The position numbers and the translations under genes are program-made. DNA of 64,000 bases from an uncultured Alphaproteobacteria bacterium (lineage in GTDB: Bacteria > Pseudomonadota > Alphaproteobacteria > HIMB59). The notes under the pieces were generated by a model that was not told the DNA's origin, did no database searches, and worked only from the letters and a program-made list of their open reading frames with translations. The stretch lies in the NCBI GenBank assembly GCA_902518505.1, contig CABYGG010000001.1, forward strand, positions 62,001-126,000, given 5' to 3'. Numbering within the stretch: position 1 is the first letter of the stretch; the number at the start of each line of letters is the position of its first letter. Below, piece by piece: positions 26,496-36,292 of this stretch.

Positions 26496-28888
26496 TGAAG
26501 TTTAGTTATAGTTGGTTGTGTGATCATTTAGAGACAGATAAAAATGCAAATGAAATTGGTGAAGCTCTTACAAACTTAGGTCTTGAACTTGAGAGCTTGA
26601 CTGACTATTCAGAATACTCAAAGTTTGTTGTAGCAACCATAAAAGATTTTAGAAAACATCCTAATGCAGATAGATTAAATATATGTAAAGTTGATGATGG
26701 GACCAATATCTATCAGGTAATCTGTGGAGCAAATAATGTAAAGAAGGGATTAAAAGGAATATTTGCCAAAGATGGCATGTATATTCCAGGAACAAAGATA
26801 AATTTAAAAAAAGGAAAAATTAGAGGTGAAATATCTGAGGGTATGCTTTTGTCTGAGAGGGAGCTTAACTTAAGTGATGATCATGAGGGCATTATTGAGT
26901 TATTAGATGATTTTCAAAATGGCACCTCAGCAGTTGAAGCTTTGAAGTTAAATGATCCTATTTTCGAGATAGGTATTACACCTAACAGAGGAGATTGCCT
27001 TGGTGTTAGAGGTGTTGCTAGAGATCTTTCAGCTAAAGGTGTTGGTAAACTAAAGCCTATGAATTTTAAAAAAATAAATCAGTTAGAATTTGCAAGCCCA
27101 ATCATTTGGAATATTAACAATGATAATAATAGCTGTGAATATGTAGTAAGTAGATATTTTAAAAATGTAAATAATTCTAAATCTCCAGAATGGTTACAAA
27201 AAAAACTTATCAGCCTTGGATTAAGACCTATTAACGCTTTAGTTGATATAACAAATTATATCACTATTGATTTAGGAAGACCTTTACACGTTTTTGACGC
27301 AGATAAAATTGGAAAAAAACTTGATATGAGGCTTGCTAATGCAAATGAAAGAATTCTTGCTTTAGATAATAAAGAATACACTTTAGATAAAAATACAACC
27401 GTGATAGCTGATGGAGATAATGCACTCGCTATAGCAGGGATTATAGGAGGAGACTACAGCGGATGCACAGATGATACTAAAAATGTATTTCTTGAGGTTG
27501 CTCTTTTTAATCCGAATAGTGTTGCACAAACTGGTAGAACTCTTGGAATAAATTCTGATGCCAGGTATCGTTTTGAAAGAGGATTGGATAAAAATATGGT
27601 CATTGAAGGTTTGGAATATGCATCATATTTAATAAATAAAATATGTGGGGGTTTAGTAAGTAAAAATATTGAAGCTGGAAAATTAGACAATTTTGAGCAT
27701 AAAATAAATTATAAATTTGATTATTTTAATAAGACTATTGGTTTAGTACTAGATCCACAAAAACAAATCAAAATATTAAAAGATCTTAAATTTCAAATTA
27801 ATAAAAGTAATGAAAAGGAATGTGAAGTCTTAGTACCATCATGGAGGAATGATGTTAAAAACAAAATCGATATAGTTGAAGAAATCATAAGAATTTATGG
27901 ATATGAAAATATTAAACAAAGTGTGCCCTCTGCATCAATCGATGAGATTGATAAGATTGATAATTCATCAACAAATAAGAAATATAAATCAATAAAAAAA
28001 CTTAAAAAAACCCTTATATCTAATGGAATTTCTGAAGTTATAACTTTTTCTTTTCACTCAATTAGAGCTCAAGAAATCCTTAAAGGAGATAAATCCTTGA
28101 AAATTTCAAATGCAATCAGTGATGATCAATCTTATATGAGAAATTCTATGATATTTAACCATTTAGAAAGTGCAGAATTAAATTTTAAAAAAGGTTTTAA
28201 AAATATTCAATTATTTGAGATTGGTCCTATTTATAATTCTTCTCAATCCCAAGAAAATATTCTATCATTGCTTATTTCCACTGAAGAAAATACAAACTCT
28301 ATTTACAAATCTGAAGAATTTAATTTTTACTCTCTAACAGAATTAACCTCAATATTAATTAGCTCATTAAATTTTGACATAAAACAATTTAACATATCAA
28401 GATCAACTTCAAATACATATCATCCAGGTCAATCTGCTGAACTATTTATGGGAAAAAAATTAATAGCTAGATATGGAAAAGTTCACCCACTAATTATGGA
28501 GGAATTTTCTAAACTTAAAAATTGTTATGCAATTGAATTATTTTTTGAAAACCTTCCAATTGACTCTATTAGCAAAGCTAATAGTATAAATATCCAAGAC
28601 TCCCAATTTCAATTTAGTGAAAAAGACTTTTCTTTTTTATTCGAAAAGGAGCAAAATCTTTTTGAGGTTCAGAGATACGTCAAAGGTTTAGACAAAAACT
28701 TAATCAAAAATGTAGATTTTTTTGATTTATATTTATCAAAAGACTTAGGTGATAGAAGTAAAAGTGTAACATTTAGGGTTACTATTCAATCTATAGAAAA
28801 AACCCTTGAAGAAAAAGATTTAGAACAATTACATAAAAATATCTTAGAAAAAGTATCAAATAAATTTAAAGCAAAAATTAGAAGCTAA
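26495..28888 (+). CDS. pheT: Phenylalanine-tRNA ligase beta subunit
   Basis: The 797-residue beta subunit provides tRNA recognition and editing. Domains in order: N-terminal tRNA-binding EMAP-like domain (about 40-150, with [13 protein letters not shown]), B3/B4 editing domain (about 210-390, with EVALFNP and [17 protein letters not shown]), B5 (about 400-480), the catalytic-like core and a C-terminal anticodon-binding FDX-ACB domain with [11 protein letters not shown] and [17 protein letters not shown]. The start at 26495 is GTG and overlaps pheS by one base; the end overlaps lepA by one base. Full length. Confidence 0.96.
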   Translation: MKFSYSWLCDHLETDKNANEIGEALTNLGLELESLTDYSEYSKFVVATIKDFRKHPNADRLNICKVDDGTNIYQVICGANNVKKGLKGIFAKDGMYIPGTKINLKKGKIRGEISEGMLLSERELNLSDDHEGIIELLDDFQNGTSAVEALKLNDPIFEIGITPNRGDCLGVRGVARDLSAKGVGKLKPMNFKKINQLEFASPIIWNINNDNNSCEYVVSRYFKNVNNSKSPEWLQKKLISLGLRPINALVDITNYITIDLGRPLHVFDADKIGKKLDMRLANANERILALDNKEYTLDKNTTVIADGDNALAIAGIIGGDYSGCTDDTKNVFLEVALFNPNSVAQTGRTLGINSDARYRFERGLDKNMVIEGLEYASYLINKICGGLVSKNIEAGKLDNFEHKINYKFDYFNKTIGLVLDPQKQIKILKDLKFQINKSNEKECEVLVPSWRNDVKNKIDIVEEIIRIYGYENIKQSVPSASIDEIDKIDNSSTNKKYKSIKKLKKTLISNGISEVITFSFHSIRAQEILKGDKSLKISNAISDDQSYMRNSMIFNHLESAELNFKKGFKNIQLFEIGPIYNSSQSQENILSLLISTEENTNSIYKSEEFNFYSLTELTSILISSLNFDIKQFNISRSTSNTYHPGQSAELFMGKKLIARYGKVHPLIMEEFSKLKNCYAIELFFENLPIDSISKANSINIQDSQFQFSEKDFSFLFEKEQNLFEVQRYVKGLDKNLIKNVDFFDLYLSKDLGDRSKSVTFRVTIQSIEKTLEEKDLEQLHKNILEKVSNKFKAKIRS

Positions 28889-30687
28889 TGGAAATTTCTA
28901 AAATTAGAAATTTTTCGATAATAGCACATATAGATCATGGTAAATCCACTCTAGCGGATAGAATAATAGAAATTTGTGGAGGGATGGATGACAGGACTAA
29001 AAAAGACCAAGTCTTGGATTCAATGGAGATTGAAAGAGAAAGAGGGATCACCATAAAAGCTCAAACAGTAAGATTAAGTTATAAAAATAAAAATGGTGAT
29101 GAATACCAACTTAATATACTTGATACTCCTGGACATGTTGATTTTTCTTATGAAGTTTCAAGATCACTATCAGCTTGTGAAGGCTCAGTGTTAGTTGTTG
29201 ACAGTACACAGGGAGTTGAGGCTCAGACTCTCGCAAATGCTTATCAGGCAATAGATGTTAATCACGAGATTCTTCCGGTTCTTAATAAAGCAGATTTACC
29301 TGCATCCGAACCAGAAAGAGTAAAAGAAGATATTGAACAAACAATAGGAATAGATACTTCAGAAGCTCGTCTCGTTTCTGCAAAAACTGGACTGGGAGTT
29401 GAAGATTTATTAGACCAGATTGTAGAAAAACTACCCTCTCCAAATACAAATGAAAAAAATCTCAAGGCCCTCTTAGTGGACAGTTGGTACGATAATTATT
29501 TAGGAGTAACAGTTCTGGTTAGAGTTCTTGATGGAGTTATGAAAAAGGGCATGAAGGTTAGGTTTTTATCTAATAATCAACAATACAATATCGATAGAAT
29601 AGGATATTTCACACCTGAAATAAATTATTGTGATGAATTGGGCCCAGGAGAAATAGGTTTTATTAATGCTAGTATAAAGTCAGTAGCTGACTGTAAGGTC
29701 GGTGACACAATAGCAGAATTAAATGATCAAAAAATAAAACCACTTCCAGGTTTCAAGCCCTCATTACCAGTCGTGTTTTGTGGGATATATCCTGTTGATA
29801 CATCAGACTATGAGAGGCTTAAAGAGAGTTTTGAAAAACTTGCGTTAAATGACTCAAGTTTTACATATGAAAATGAAACTAGTGCTGCTTTAGGTTATGG
29901 TTTTAGGTGTGGTTTTTTAGGTTTGCTTCACCTAGAGGTTACAACAGAAAGACTTAGAAGAGAATTTGATTTAGATTTAATTACTACTGCTCCAGGAGTT
30001 GTATACAAAGTAATTGACAGAAATAAAAACAAAATTGTAATAAGAAACCCCTCTGAACTGCCCGATCCAGCTGAAATAGATAAAATTTTAGAGCCATGGG
30101 TTAAATCAACTATAATAGTACCGCAGGATTATTTGGGTACAGTTATAACACTTTGTATTGAAAAAAGAGGTAAACAAAAAAACTTAAATATACAAAATAA
30201 TAGAGCTATCTTAGAAATGGAATTACCTTTGAATGAAATCGTTATAGATTTTTATGACAAATTAAAATCTTATTCAAAAGGTTATGCTAGTTTTGATTAT
30301 CAGGTCTATGATTATTTTGAAGGAGATCTGGTAAAACTGAATATTCTTGTTAATTCAGAAACTGTTGATGCATTTTCAAATATAGTCCACAAAACAAGAG
30401 CTGAAACAATTGGAAGAAGGATATGTAATAAGTTAAAGGATTTAATCCCAAGACAAAATTTTCAAATACCAATTCAGGCAGCTATTTATGGAAAAATTAT
30501 AGCCAGAGAAACTATAAAAGCTTTTAGAAAAGATGTGACTGCTAAACTTTATGGTGGAGATGTGAGTAGAAAGAAAAAACTTTTAGAAAAACAAAAAAAA
30601 GGAAAGAAAAGAATGAAACAATTTGGTAATGTCGAAATCCCACAGACAGCTTTTTTTGAGGCATTAAAAATAGGTGATAATGAATAA
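28888..30687 (+). CDS. lepA: Elongation factor 4 (LepA)
   Basis: A 599-residue ribosome-bound GTPase that remodels stalled or back-translocated ribosomes and aids initiation. G1 is AHIDHGKST at 13-21, G2 lies in [12 protein letters not shown]3 is DTPGHVDF, G4 NKADLP and G5 SAKTG. The LepA-specific C-terminal domain is complete, with [30 protein letters not shown] patterning near the end. ATG at 28888 overlaps the pheT stop. A tRNA-Ser gene follows five bases after the stop codon on the same strand. Confidence 0.97.
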   Translation: MEISKIRNFSIIAHIDHGKSTLADRIIEICGGMDDRTKKDQVLDSMEIERERGITIKAQTVRLSYKNKNGDEYQLNILDTPGHVDFSYEVSRSLSACEGSVLVVDSTQGVEAQTLANAYQAIDVNHEILPVLNKADLPASEPERVKEDIEQTIGIDTSEARLVSAKTGLGVEDLLDQIVEKLPSPNTNEKNLKALLVDSWYDNYLGVTVLVRVLDGVMKKGMKVRFLSNNQQYNIDRIGYFTPEINYCDELGPGEIGFINASIKSVADCKVGDTIAELNDQKIKPLPGFKPSLPVVFCGIYPVDTSDYERLKESFEKLALNDSSFTYENETSAALGYGFRCGFLGLLHLEVTTERLRREFDLDLITTAPGVVYKVIDRNKNKIVIRNPSELPDPAEIDKILEPWVKSTIIVPQDYLGTVITLCIEKRGKQKNLNIQNNRAILEMELPLNEIVIDFYDKLKSYSKGYASFDYQVYDYFEGDLVKLNILVNSETVDAFSNIVHKTRAETIGRRICNKLKDLIPRQNFQIPIQAAIYGKIIARETIKAFRKDVTAKLYGGDVSRKKKLLEKQKKGKKRMKQFGNVEIPQTAFFEALKIGDNE

Positions 30688-30691
30688 AAAT

Positions 30692-30781
30692 GGAGAGATG
30701 GCCGAGTGGTTTAAGGCGCACGCCTGGAACGCGTGTATAGGGGCAACTCTATCGTGGGTTCGAATCCCACTCTCTCCGCCA
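30692..30781 (+). tRNA. tRNA-Ser (anticodon GGA)
   Basis: A complete 90-base class II tRNA. The acceptor arms GGAGAGA (30692-30698) and TCTCTCC (30771-30777) pair perfectly, the discriminator is G30778 and CCA is encoded (30779-30781). Anticodon loop CTGGAAC at 30724-30730 sits between CACGC and GCGTG, giving anticodon GGA (30726-30728) for UCC/UCU serine codons. A long variable arm and the T-loop GTTCGAATC are present. It starts five bases after lepA, so it may be cut from the same transcript. Confidence 0.97.
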
Positions 30782-30797
30782 ATTTTTCGTTAAGTAA

Positions 30798-31610
30798 ATG
30801 AAAATTGTAGATAAAATTAAATATAAAATTAGAAGATTATCTGAATACCCACTTGTAACATTATACGATCAAAAAGCATCTAGGCCCCCAAAACAAAGAA
30901 TTTCACCTATAGTTTATCAAACATGGATAGATAACAAGTTTGGAAAAACTCATGCAAGATCATTATTAAATTTTAGAAATATAAATAAAAACTTATCATT
31001 TAAAATTTTTACTAATTCTATGATGGAGGAGTACATGCAACAAAAATGGGGTAATAAAAAAATTTATAACATTTTTAAAAATGCCCTTATTGGACCTCTC
31101 AAAACAGATATTTTTAGGTATTGCATATTATATGATCAAGGTGGCTATTATTTTGATATCAGCAGGGCTTGTAAGATACCATTGACCAAGCTTCATAATA
31201 AAAATTCAAAATTTATAATTACATATGAGGATACAAATTGTTTTATACCACCTAATAATAAAAATGTTTTCCTTTTGAAAAGACCTTTTTCTCATATACT
31301 TCAGTGGGGACTAGCATTTGAAAAAAAGAATAAATTTTTAGAATTATTAATAAAAGAGATATCAAAATCATACCCATTTTATAAAAATAAAATTTTTGAA
31401 AACCCAAAATTGGCAATTCTTAATTTTACTGGTCCTGGTATGTACACAAAAGTTATGAGAGATTATTTATCGAAATGTAATAAAAATGACTATAAAGAGT
31501 TAGATACTAAATTTAATGGAAATGGCATTTTTAAATTGAATGGATCGCAAGTTAGATATCATAAAGAGCCAAGCTACACGTATCTTAAAAATAAAAAAAT
31601 ATGCATCTAA
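30798..31610 (+). CDS. GT32-like (DXD-region) glycosyltransferase
   Basis: A 270-residue protein resembling the glycosyltransferase sugar-binding-region/OCH1-like family: PIVYQTWIDN near 37-46, LKTDIFRYCILYDQGGYYFDIS at about 101-122 and a GPGMYTKV segment near 213-220. In relatives the GG-x-Y-x-D-x-D segment binds metal and UDP- or GDP-sugar; here it ends D120-I-S122, so the second acid is a serine. It probably works on surface polysaccharide, like the GT9 gene it converges with (overlap four bases). Weak metal binding or a changed donor is possible. It begins 16 bases after the tRNA. Confidence 0.7.
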   Translation: MKIVDKIKYKIRRLSEYPLVTLYDQKASRPPKQRISPIVYQTWIDNKFGKTHARSLLNFRNINKNLSFKIFTNSMMEEYMQQKWGNKKIYNIFKNALIGPLKTDIFRYCILYDQGGYYFDISRACKIPLTKLHNKNSKFIITYEDTNCFIPPNNKNVFLLKRPFSHILQWGLAFEKKNKFLELLIKEISKSYPFYKNKIFENPKLAILNFTGPGMYTKVMRDYLSKCNKNDYKELDTKFNGNGIFKLNGSQVRYHKEPSYTYLKNKKICI

Positions 31611-32572
31611 TTTGCAAGAAATTTATTTAGTATTTCTTCGTATTTACTTATTGGAAAATCGTTTAATTCTTTGTATCCAAAATCTTTTATTTGTATTGCC
31701 TGAGAAAAACCTGGTCTTGAAAATTTTTTTTCGTTTGTAACACCAAATAATTTTAAAGTTTTTACACCTGCGAATTCAAACATCCATGCTGTGCCACCAT
31801 CATTACATAACAAACAAGACATTTTTTTAGCTAGATTCATAGTGAAAGATATATCTTTTGAAATAATTTCTCCGTTTTCCCACTCTGGACAAATAAACTT
31901 ATTATTTAGACATATATCTAAAAAAGGTTTTTCGTTAGGACCTAAAAAAAAATATATATTATAATTTTGATCTCTTAATTTTTTTGCTATTTGCAAATAA
32001 TTATCAAATTTCCATTGCCTAATAGGGTTTCCTGCTCCAGGAGCAATAGCAATATTTCTACTCTTATCAGATATGATTTCGGGGATAGTATTATTAATTG
32101 GAACATTTATATTAGGTATTTTATTAATCAACTCATTTTTTATAATTGATAAAATATTAAAATAAAATTTTTCAATATAAATATTCTTAAATTCTAAATT
32201 TTTATTATTTTTAAAATCTGAAAATAAAAAGTTAGCAGTTGCACTAAAAAATTTATGGTGAGGTATTTTTTTTAGACTCAAGGTCCTTAATACAACCTTT
32301 TGTAAATCAATTATTAAATCAAACTTAATTTTAGGAAACTTATCACTTTTCTTAAATAGGCTAAAAATGGAAGATTCAATTTTATTATGTTCAATAAAAT
32401 TGTGGATAATATCTTTGACTAGTGGGTTTAATTTATCTTTTAATGTCGTTGTTTGACTAGTCGTATAATAAATTAATGAATTAGGGTAAATATCTTTTAA
32501 TTTCTGAAGAAAAGTAATTTTTTGTAATCCATCACCTATTTTGTCATTAAAACTATAAACAAGAATATTCAT
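31607..32572 (-). CDS. Glycosyltransferase family 9 (heptosyltransferase-like), second copy
   Basis: A 321-residue GT9 member with N terminus NILVYSFNDKIGDGLQKITF and C-terminal donor-site motifs IAPGAGNPIRQWKFDNYLQIAK and LCNDGGTAWMFEFAGVKTLKLFG. The usual D-x-GPxH motif is D-GGTAW here, so the donor or acceptor may differ from that of WaaC/WaaF. The ATG at 32572 overlaps the rmuC stop by four bases. It converges with the GT32-like gene (four-base overlap). Likely role in LPS or another glycan; function inferred only from family. Confidence 0.78.
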   Translation of the reverse strand: MNILVYSFNDKIGDGLQKITFLQKLKDIYPNSLIYYTTSQTTTLKDKLNPLVKDIIHNFIEHNKIESSIFSLFKKSDKFPKIKFDLIIDLQKVVLRTLSLKKIPHHKFFSATANFLFSDFKNNKNLEFKNIYIEKFYFNILSIIKNELINKIPNINVPINNTIPEIISDKSRNIAIAPGAGNPIRQWKFDNYLQIAKKLRDQNYNIYFFLGPNEKPFLDICLNNKFICPEWENGEIISKDISFTMNLAKKMSCLLCNDGGTAWMFEFAGVKTLKLFGVTNEKKFSRPGFSQAIQIKDFGYKELNDFPISKYEEILNKFLAN

Positions 32573-33531
32573 TCTTTAAATTCTAAATCGATTTTTGTTT
32601 TAGCACCCAATTCTTTCATCTTGTTAGCCCTACTGAGTAAACTCCCTTTGCCATCTTTTATATATTTTTTAGTTTGATTGATATTTTCAGCAGACTTAAT
32701 CATACTAGTTTCAGTTTTTTCAAGTAAATTTAAAGTTTTTGCTATTTGATCAAACATACCTCCTGCTATCTCTGCAACTTCTTTTGAATTTTTATTTTGT
32801 TTTTCTAATCTCCAAATACTCTCAACTAATTTCATACACATAATTAACGTTGATGGGCCAACTACAATAACTTGCCTTTGTTGAGCATAATTTGAAATAC
32901 TCTGATCATATTTTTGTGCAGTTATGAGTGCAAATTCATGAGGCATAAAAATGAATACGTAGTCAGGTGAATTTACATTTAAAAGATTGGTATAATCTTT
33001 CTTATGAACGTTATTAATATGGTTTTTTAAAGAATTTATAAACCCTTTCATTGAATTTACTTTAGATTGTTCGTCACTTGAATTTTGAAATTCATACCAA
33101 TCTTTCATTGGGACTTTTGAGTCTATAACAATATTCCTATTTTCTGGTAAAAAAACTACTACATCTGGTCTAAATATCTGACCATTTTCATTTTTGTCTG
33201 TAAATTGAGTTTTGTAGTCTCTGTCTTTGGTCATGCCACAATCTTGTAAAATATTTTCTAAAATAACTTCACCCATTTCACCCATGTCAGAAATATTTGT
33301 GGACATAGCGTTTGACATTCTCTTCGTAAGAGTTCCTATTTCTTCTATTTTTGAATTAACGTAACCAGTTTGCTCTAAAGCCTTATTATATAAACTCTCT
33401 AAATTTTTATTTATTTGTTTTATATCTATATCAAAATTATTATCTGACTTAAAATTCGTTTTTTTTATAGTTATTAATAAAAGTATTATAACAATAACAA
33501 GACAAGAAATAATGATAATATCTGTAGTCAT
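32569..33531 (-). CDS. rmuC: DNA recombination protein RmuC
   Basis: A 320-residue RmuC-family protein. It has an N-terminal membrane helix (about 4-22), a short coiled coil (about 35-75) and the RmuC core with GEMGEVILENILQDCGM, RPDVVVFLPENRNIVIDSKVP (a PD-(D/E)XK-like nuclease core) and FMPHEFALITA. RmuC limits inversions at short repeats in E. coli; the precise activity is uncertain. It is shorter than E. coli RmuC, mainly in the coiled coil. It follows a small unknown gene by 21 bases and is coupled to the GT9 gene downstream. Confidence 0.9.
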   Translation of the reverse strand: MTTDIIIISCLVIVIILLLITIKKTNFKSDNNFDIDIKQINKNLESLYNKALEQTGYVNSKIEEIGTLTKRMSNAMSTNISDMGEMGEVILENILQDCGMTKDRDYKTQFTDKNENGQIFRPDVVVFLPENRNIVIDSKVPMKDWYEFQNSSDEQSKVNSMKGFINSLKNHINNVHKKDYTNLLNVNSPDYVFIFMPHEFALITAQKYDQSISNYAQQRQVIVVGPSTLIMCMKLVESIWRLEKQNKNSKEVAEIAGGMFDQIAKTLNLLEKTETSMIKSAENINQTKKYIKDGKGSLLSRANKMKELGAKTKIDLEFKE

Positions 33532-33552
33532 TTTAATATGTTTAAATTACTT

Positions 33553-33927
33553 TTAAGAATGAATTTTATTTATTTTATCAAGACTTTTTTTTAAACTACT
33601 TTTAAGGTCTTGTATTTTATATTCATCAAAAAGTTTAGTCTCTAATAAGGTATTAAAATATAATTTTAAGTCATTTGATAGCTTTTCAATTTTTTTAAAA
33701 TCTTCAGGTAATTGATCTTTTAGCTTTAACATTTCATTATTAAAATCTTTTAAAGCGCTTTTAAAATGATTATCAGCAAAAGTTTCTAATTTATTTTTAA
33801 TTATTTTATAGTCAAAATTTGTATCTATTTTTGACTCTAAATCATAAATAGCTAAGTTAAAATAATCAAATAGTTGATCATACAAATCGTATAGTTTTGT
33901 GCTATTAATCATTTTAACTACATTCAT
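33553..33927 (-). CDS. Uncharacterised helical protein, 124 residues
   Basis: I do not recognise this gene. The 124-residue product is acidic/basic mixed, rich in Lys, Asp, Leu and Phe, and appears wholly helical with heptad-like spacing (for example KNKLETFADNHFKSALKDFNNEMLKLKDQL and LKSSLKKSLDKI). There is no signal peptide, membrane segment, Cys pair or catalytic motif. It lies 21 bases upstream of rmuC on the same strand and could act with it; its own ATG at 33927 has no clear ribosome site, and ATG 33912 is an alternative. A structural or adaptor role is only a guess. Confidence 0.6.
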   Translation of the reverse strand: MNVVKMINSTKLYDLYDQLFDYFNLAIYDLESKIDTNFDYKIIKNKLETFADNHFKSALKDFNNEMLKLKDQLPEDFKKIEKLSNDLKLYFNTLLETKLFDEYKIQDLKSSLKKSLDKINKIHS

Positions 33928-33965
33928 AATGTTAGACTATTACAGGAAAAAGAAAATTCAAATAT

Positions 33966-33993
33966 AAAAAGCCCAGTTATTTATACTGGGCTT
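33966..33993 (-). terminator. Rho-independent terminator of the sarcosine/one-carbon operon
   Basis: On the minus strand a 9-bp perfect stem, AAGCCCAGT (33993-33985) with ACTGGGCTT (33977-33969), encloses a 7-base AT loop and runs directly into a short T-tract (33970-33966). It starts 15 bases after the stop of the DmdA-like gene. This is the only canonical intrinsic terminator I find in the window. Confidence 0.85.
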
Positions 33994-34007
33994 GAAAATA
34001 GCATTTG

Positions 34008-35312
34008 TTAATAAGCTGAGTCTCTACCATCTTCTTTGGCAATTTCACGTGCGTTTGGATTTACTGAGGGTCTAAATGGAATTTCAACAATTTCTCCATC
34101 AACAGGTGTCCCAGGTGTATCACTATATTGATCAGGTAGATGAAATTTAAATTTATTACCAATATCCTTTTTTTCATAGGGAACATACCCCATTGCTATA
34201 TTTGTTTCCAATTCTGGAGAGTACCAAGGGGATGTTAGATAACCTATTGGTGTTGATCCATCTTCAGATACAAGCCAAAAATCAGGTGCATATTCATCAA
34301 TTGGCTTACCCCCTAATCTAAATCCAACAAGTTGGTTACTATAAGGTTTTTCTCCTGCTTCGATTTTTGCTCTCATAGCCTCTAGTGCTTGCTTACCAAT
34401 GTAATCGCCTTGTTTTTTTCTAGGAACCTGATAGCCGAGGTTACATTGGAATGGATAAGTTTCGGCATCAAGATCTTGACCCCAAGATAAAATTCCTGCA
34501 GCTATTCTTCTATGGTGTGCAGGTGCTATTACTTTTAGATTATGTTTCTTTCCAGCCTCTAAAACAGCATTCCACATATCATCTGCATACAAAGTTGCAT
34601 CTCTAAGGTAGATTTCATATCCCTTTTCACCAGTAAAACCTGTTTGTGAAATAATACAATCTCTCCCTCCAACTTTTGCTGCCATTAATCCATAATAAGG
34701 AATGTCTTTGACAGCATCTCCAACTAAATCTGCCATAAGGTCGATTGACTTTGGTCCTTGAATTTGAACAGGAGATACATCTATTTCATCAATCTCTACA
34801 TTAAATTTTTTATCGTGATTTACGCCTTGAAGAAAAAACATAATATCTGAATCAGAGAGTGAAAACCAAAATTCATCCTCAGCAATTCTGAGTAATATAG
34901 GATCATTTAACACCCCTCCTTTGTCATTACAAAGGATTACATATTTTCCTTTCATTACATCAATTCTTGAAGCATCTCTTGTGATAACGAAATTTGTAAA
35001 TTTTAATGCATCAGGTCCTTTTACACGAATTTGTCTTTCTACTGCAACATTCCACATAGTAACGTGATTTACTAATGCATCATATTCGACCATTGCACCA
35101 CCATCTTCAGGTTTTACATAACCTCTAGGATGATACATTCTATTGTACACAGTGCATCTCCAACATCCTGCCTCAACTGATAAATGCCAATAGGGATTTT
35201 TTCTAACTCTGGTAGAAATCAGCATCTGTTGAGGTGTTGGTCCTGATTGCCTTAAATTAAATGGGACTTTTCTGTCAGATTGGTCCACTGAACTTGGTTG
35301 CTTAAGCTTCAT
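34008..35312 (-). CDS. GcvT-family, DmdA-like tetrahydrofolate methyltransferase
   Basis: A 434-residue protein of the GcvT/DmdA superfamily. After an N-terminal extension of about 45 residues come TVYNRMYHPRGY, MWNVAVERQIRVKGPDA, VITRDASR, GGVLNDPILLRI and DVSPVQIQGPKS, which match the DMSP demethylase DmdA pattern (DmdA has GG-I-INDP and SPxxxQGP) more closely than glycine-cleavage T-protein, where the motif is DD. The likely reaction is transfer of a methyl or one-carbon group to tetrahydrofolate. Donor unknown: DMSP, betaine or a related compound. It is longer than DmdA (about 370). A strong AGGAGG precedes the ATG. Paired with the upstream MetF-type gene; last gene of the operon. Confidence 0.8.
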   Translation of the reverse strand: MKLKQPSSVDQSDRKVPFNLRQSGPTPQQMLISTRVRKNPYWHLSVEAGCWRCTVYNRMYHPRGYVKPEDGGAMVEYDALVNHVTMWNVAVERQIRVKGPDALKFTNFVITRDASRIDVMKGKYVILCNDKGGVLNDPILLRIAEDEFWFSLSDSDIMFFLQGVNHDKKFNVEIDEIDVSPVQIQGPKSIDLMADLVGDAVKDIPYYGLMAAKVGGRDCIISQTGFTGEKGYEIYLRDATLYADDMWNAVLEAGKKHNLKVIAPAHHRRIAAGILSWGQDLDAETYPFQCNLGYQVPRKKQGDYIGKQALEAMRAKIEAGEKPYSNQLVGFRLGGKPIDEYAPDFWLVSEDGSTPIGYLTSPWYSPELETNIAMGYVPYEKKDIGNKFKFHLPDQYSDTPGTPVDGEIVEIPFRPSVNPNAREIAKEDGRDSAY

Positions 35313-35392
35313 ATATCCTCCTATAAAAAATGCAGTAGCAATTTTTGAAAATTAATTTCTTTTTAATGTCTATGCAATCGAAAAATTTGAAC

Positions 35393-36274
35393 TTAAAAGA
35401 TTTTGTTGTGGAGGACTATTTTGTCATTTTCCATTGTAAAATCACCATTTTGAAGAGCATTTAACCAATGACAGGTCTTCTCGAAGCCGCCAAAAGGAAA
35501 GCAGTGAAAATTTTTAAATGAACTTTGATCTTTAGAGAAATTAGCTAATTCAATAAACATTTCGTCGTTTGAAGTTTTTGTTAAAAGGTCAGTTACTTTA
35601 GATGAGTTCTTTTTTAGAAAACTTAATGAATTTCCAACACCACTCATTATCCCAAAATTAAGAAGTGTTTTAAAAGACGCTGGGCCTGGAAAGCCTACTC
35701 TGACGGGTAATTTTATATTTGAATTATCTAAAAATTTACACCATTTAATAAATGGTTCGGCATTAAAAAAAAATTGAGTAACAAGTTCTAAATTTAAATT
35801 CTTATTTTTTGATAATTCATATTTTTTATCTAAAAATTCGTTGACAGTATTTTGATCAATATCAGGTGAACCTTCTGGGTGTCCAGCTATTCCTATCTCT
35901 TCAAAATCATTATCCTTTAATAAACCAGACTCTAGTATTTCCAGCGAAGATGATACTGATCCATTCTGATTACCACCACCACCTATAACAAGAATTTTAT
36001 TGCTATCCGTTCTATTTCTTAGTTCTTTTAGGAAGTCTGAAACATGATCTAAATCTCTCATTGTCCTTGCAGGCAAATGAGTAATAGGAGTTAATTCTTG
36101 TTTAGATACAAAATCAACAGTTTCTAAAATGTCTTTTTCCGTAGCATCAGGTAAATATGTTATGTAAACATTATTTTTTTTATCTAATGGGATAGACTTT
36201 AGTTTGTGTCTTACTTTTGGGTTTAACTCTATGGTAAAGCCATCTACTAAAGAAACAATATTGTTTTTGATCAT
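35393..36274 (-). CDS. metF: Methylenetetrahydrofolate reductase-type protein (MetF family)
   Basis: A 293-residue TIM-barrel protein with MetF features: VYITYLPDATEKDILETV near the N terminus, the THLPARTM and NKILVIGGGGNQNG strands, GIAGHPEGSPD near 128-138 (FAD/folate region), TQFFFNAEPFIKW and RVGFPGPASFKTLLNF. MetF interconverts methylene-THF and methyl-THF. Next to a methyl-transferring GcvT/DmdA-like protein the useful direction would be oxidation of methyl-THF, feeding methylene-THF to serine synthesis or energy metabolism; this is inference. It follows the DMGDH-like gene after 18 bases; the downstream gene is 80 bases away with its own ribosome site. Confidence 0.82.
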   Translation of the reverse strand: MIKNNIVSLVDGFTIELNPKVRHKLKSIPLDKKNNVYITYLPDATEKDILETVDFVSKQELTPITHLPARTMRDLDHVSDFLKELRNRTDSNKILVIGGGGNQNGSVSSSLEILESGLLKDNDFEEIGIAGHPEGSPDIDQNTVNEFLDKKYELSKNKNLNLELVTQFFFNAEPFIKWCKFLDNSNIKLPVRVGFPGPASFKTLLNFGIMSGVGNSLSFLKKNSSKVTDLLTKTSNDEMFIELANFSKDQSSFKNFHCFPFGGFEKTCHWLNALQNGDFTMENDKIVLHNKIF

Positions 36275-36292
36275 ATTTTTAAAATATAATAG

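Noticed and set aside
35313-35392. Glycine or SAM riboswitch before the folate methyltransferase or sox genes
   Set aside because: The gaps at 35313-35392, 38768-38825 and 43926-43953 are too short or lack the conserved riboswitch cores; only a strong ribosome site is seen at 35312.
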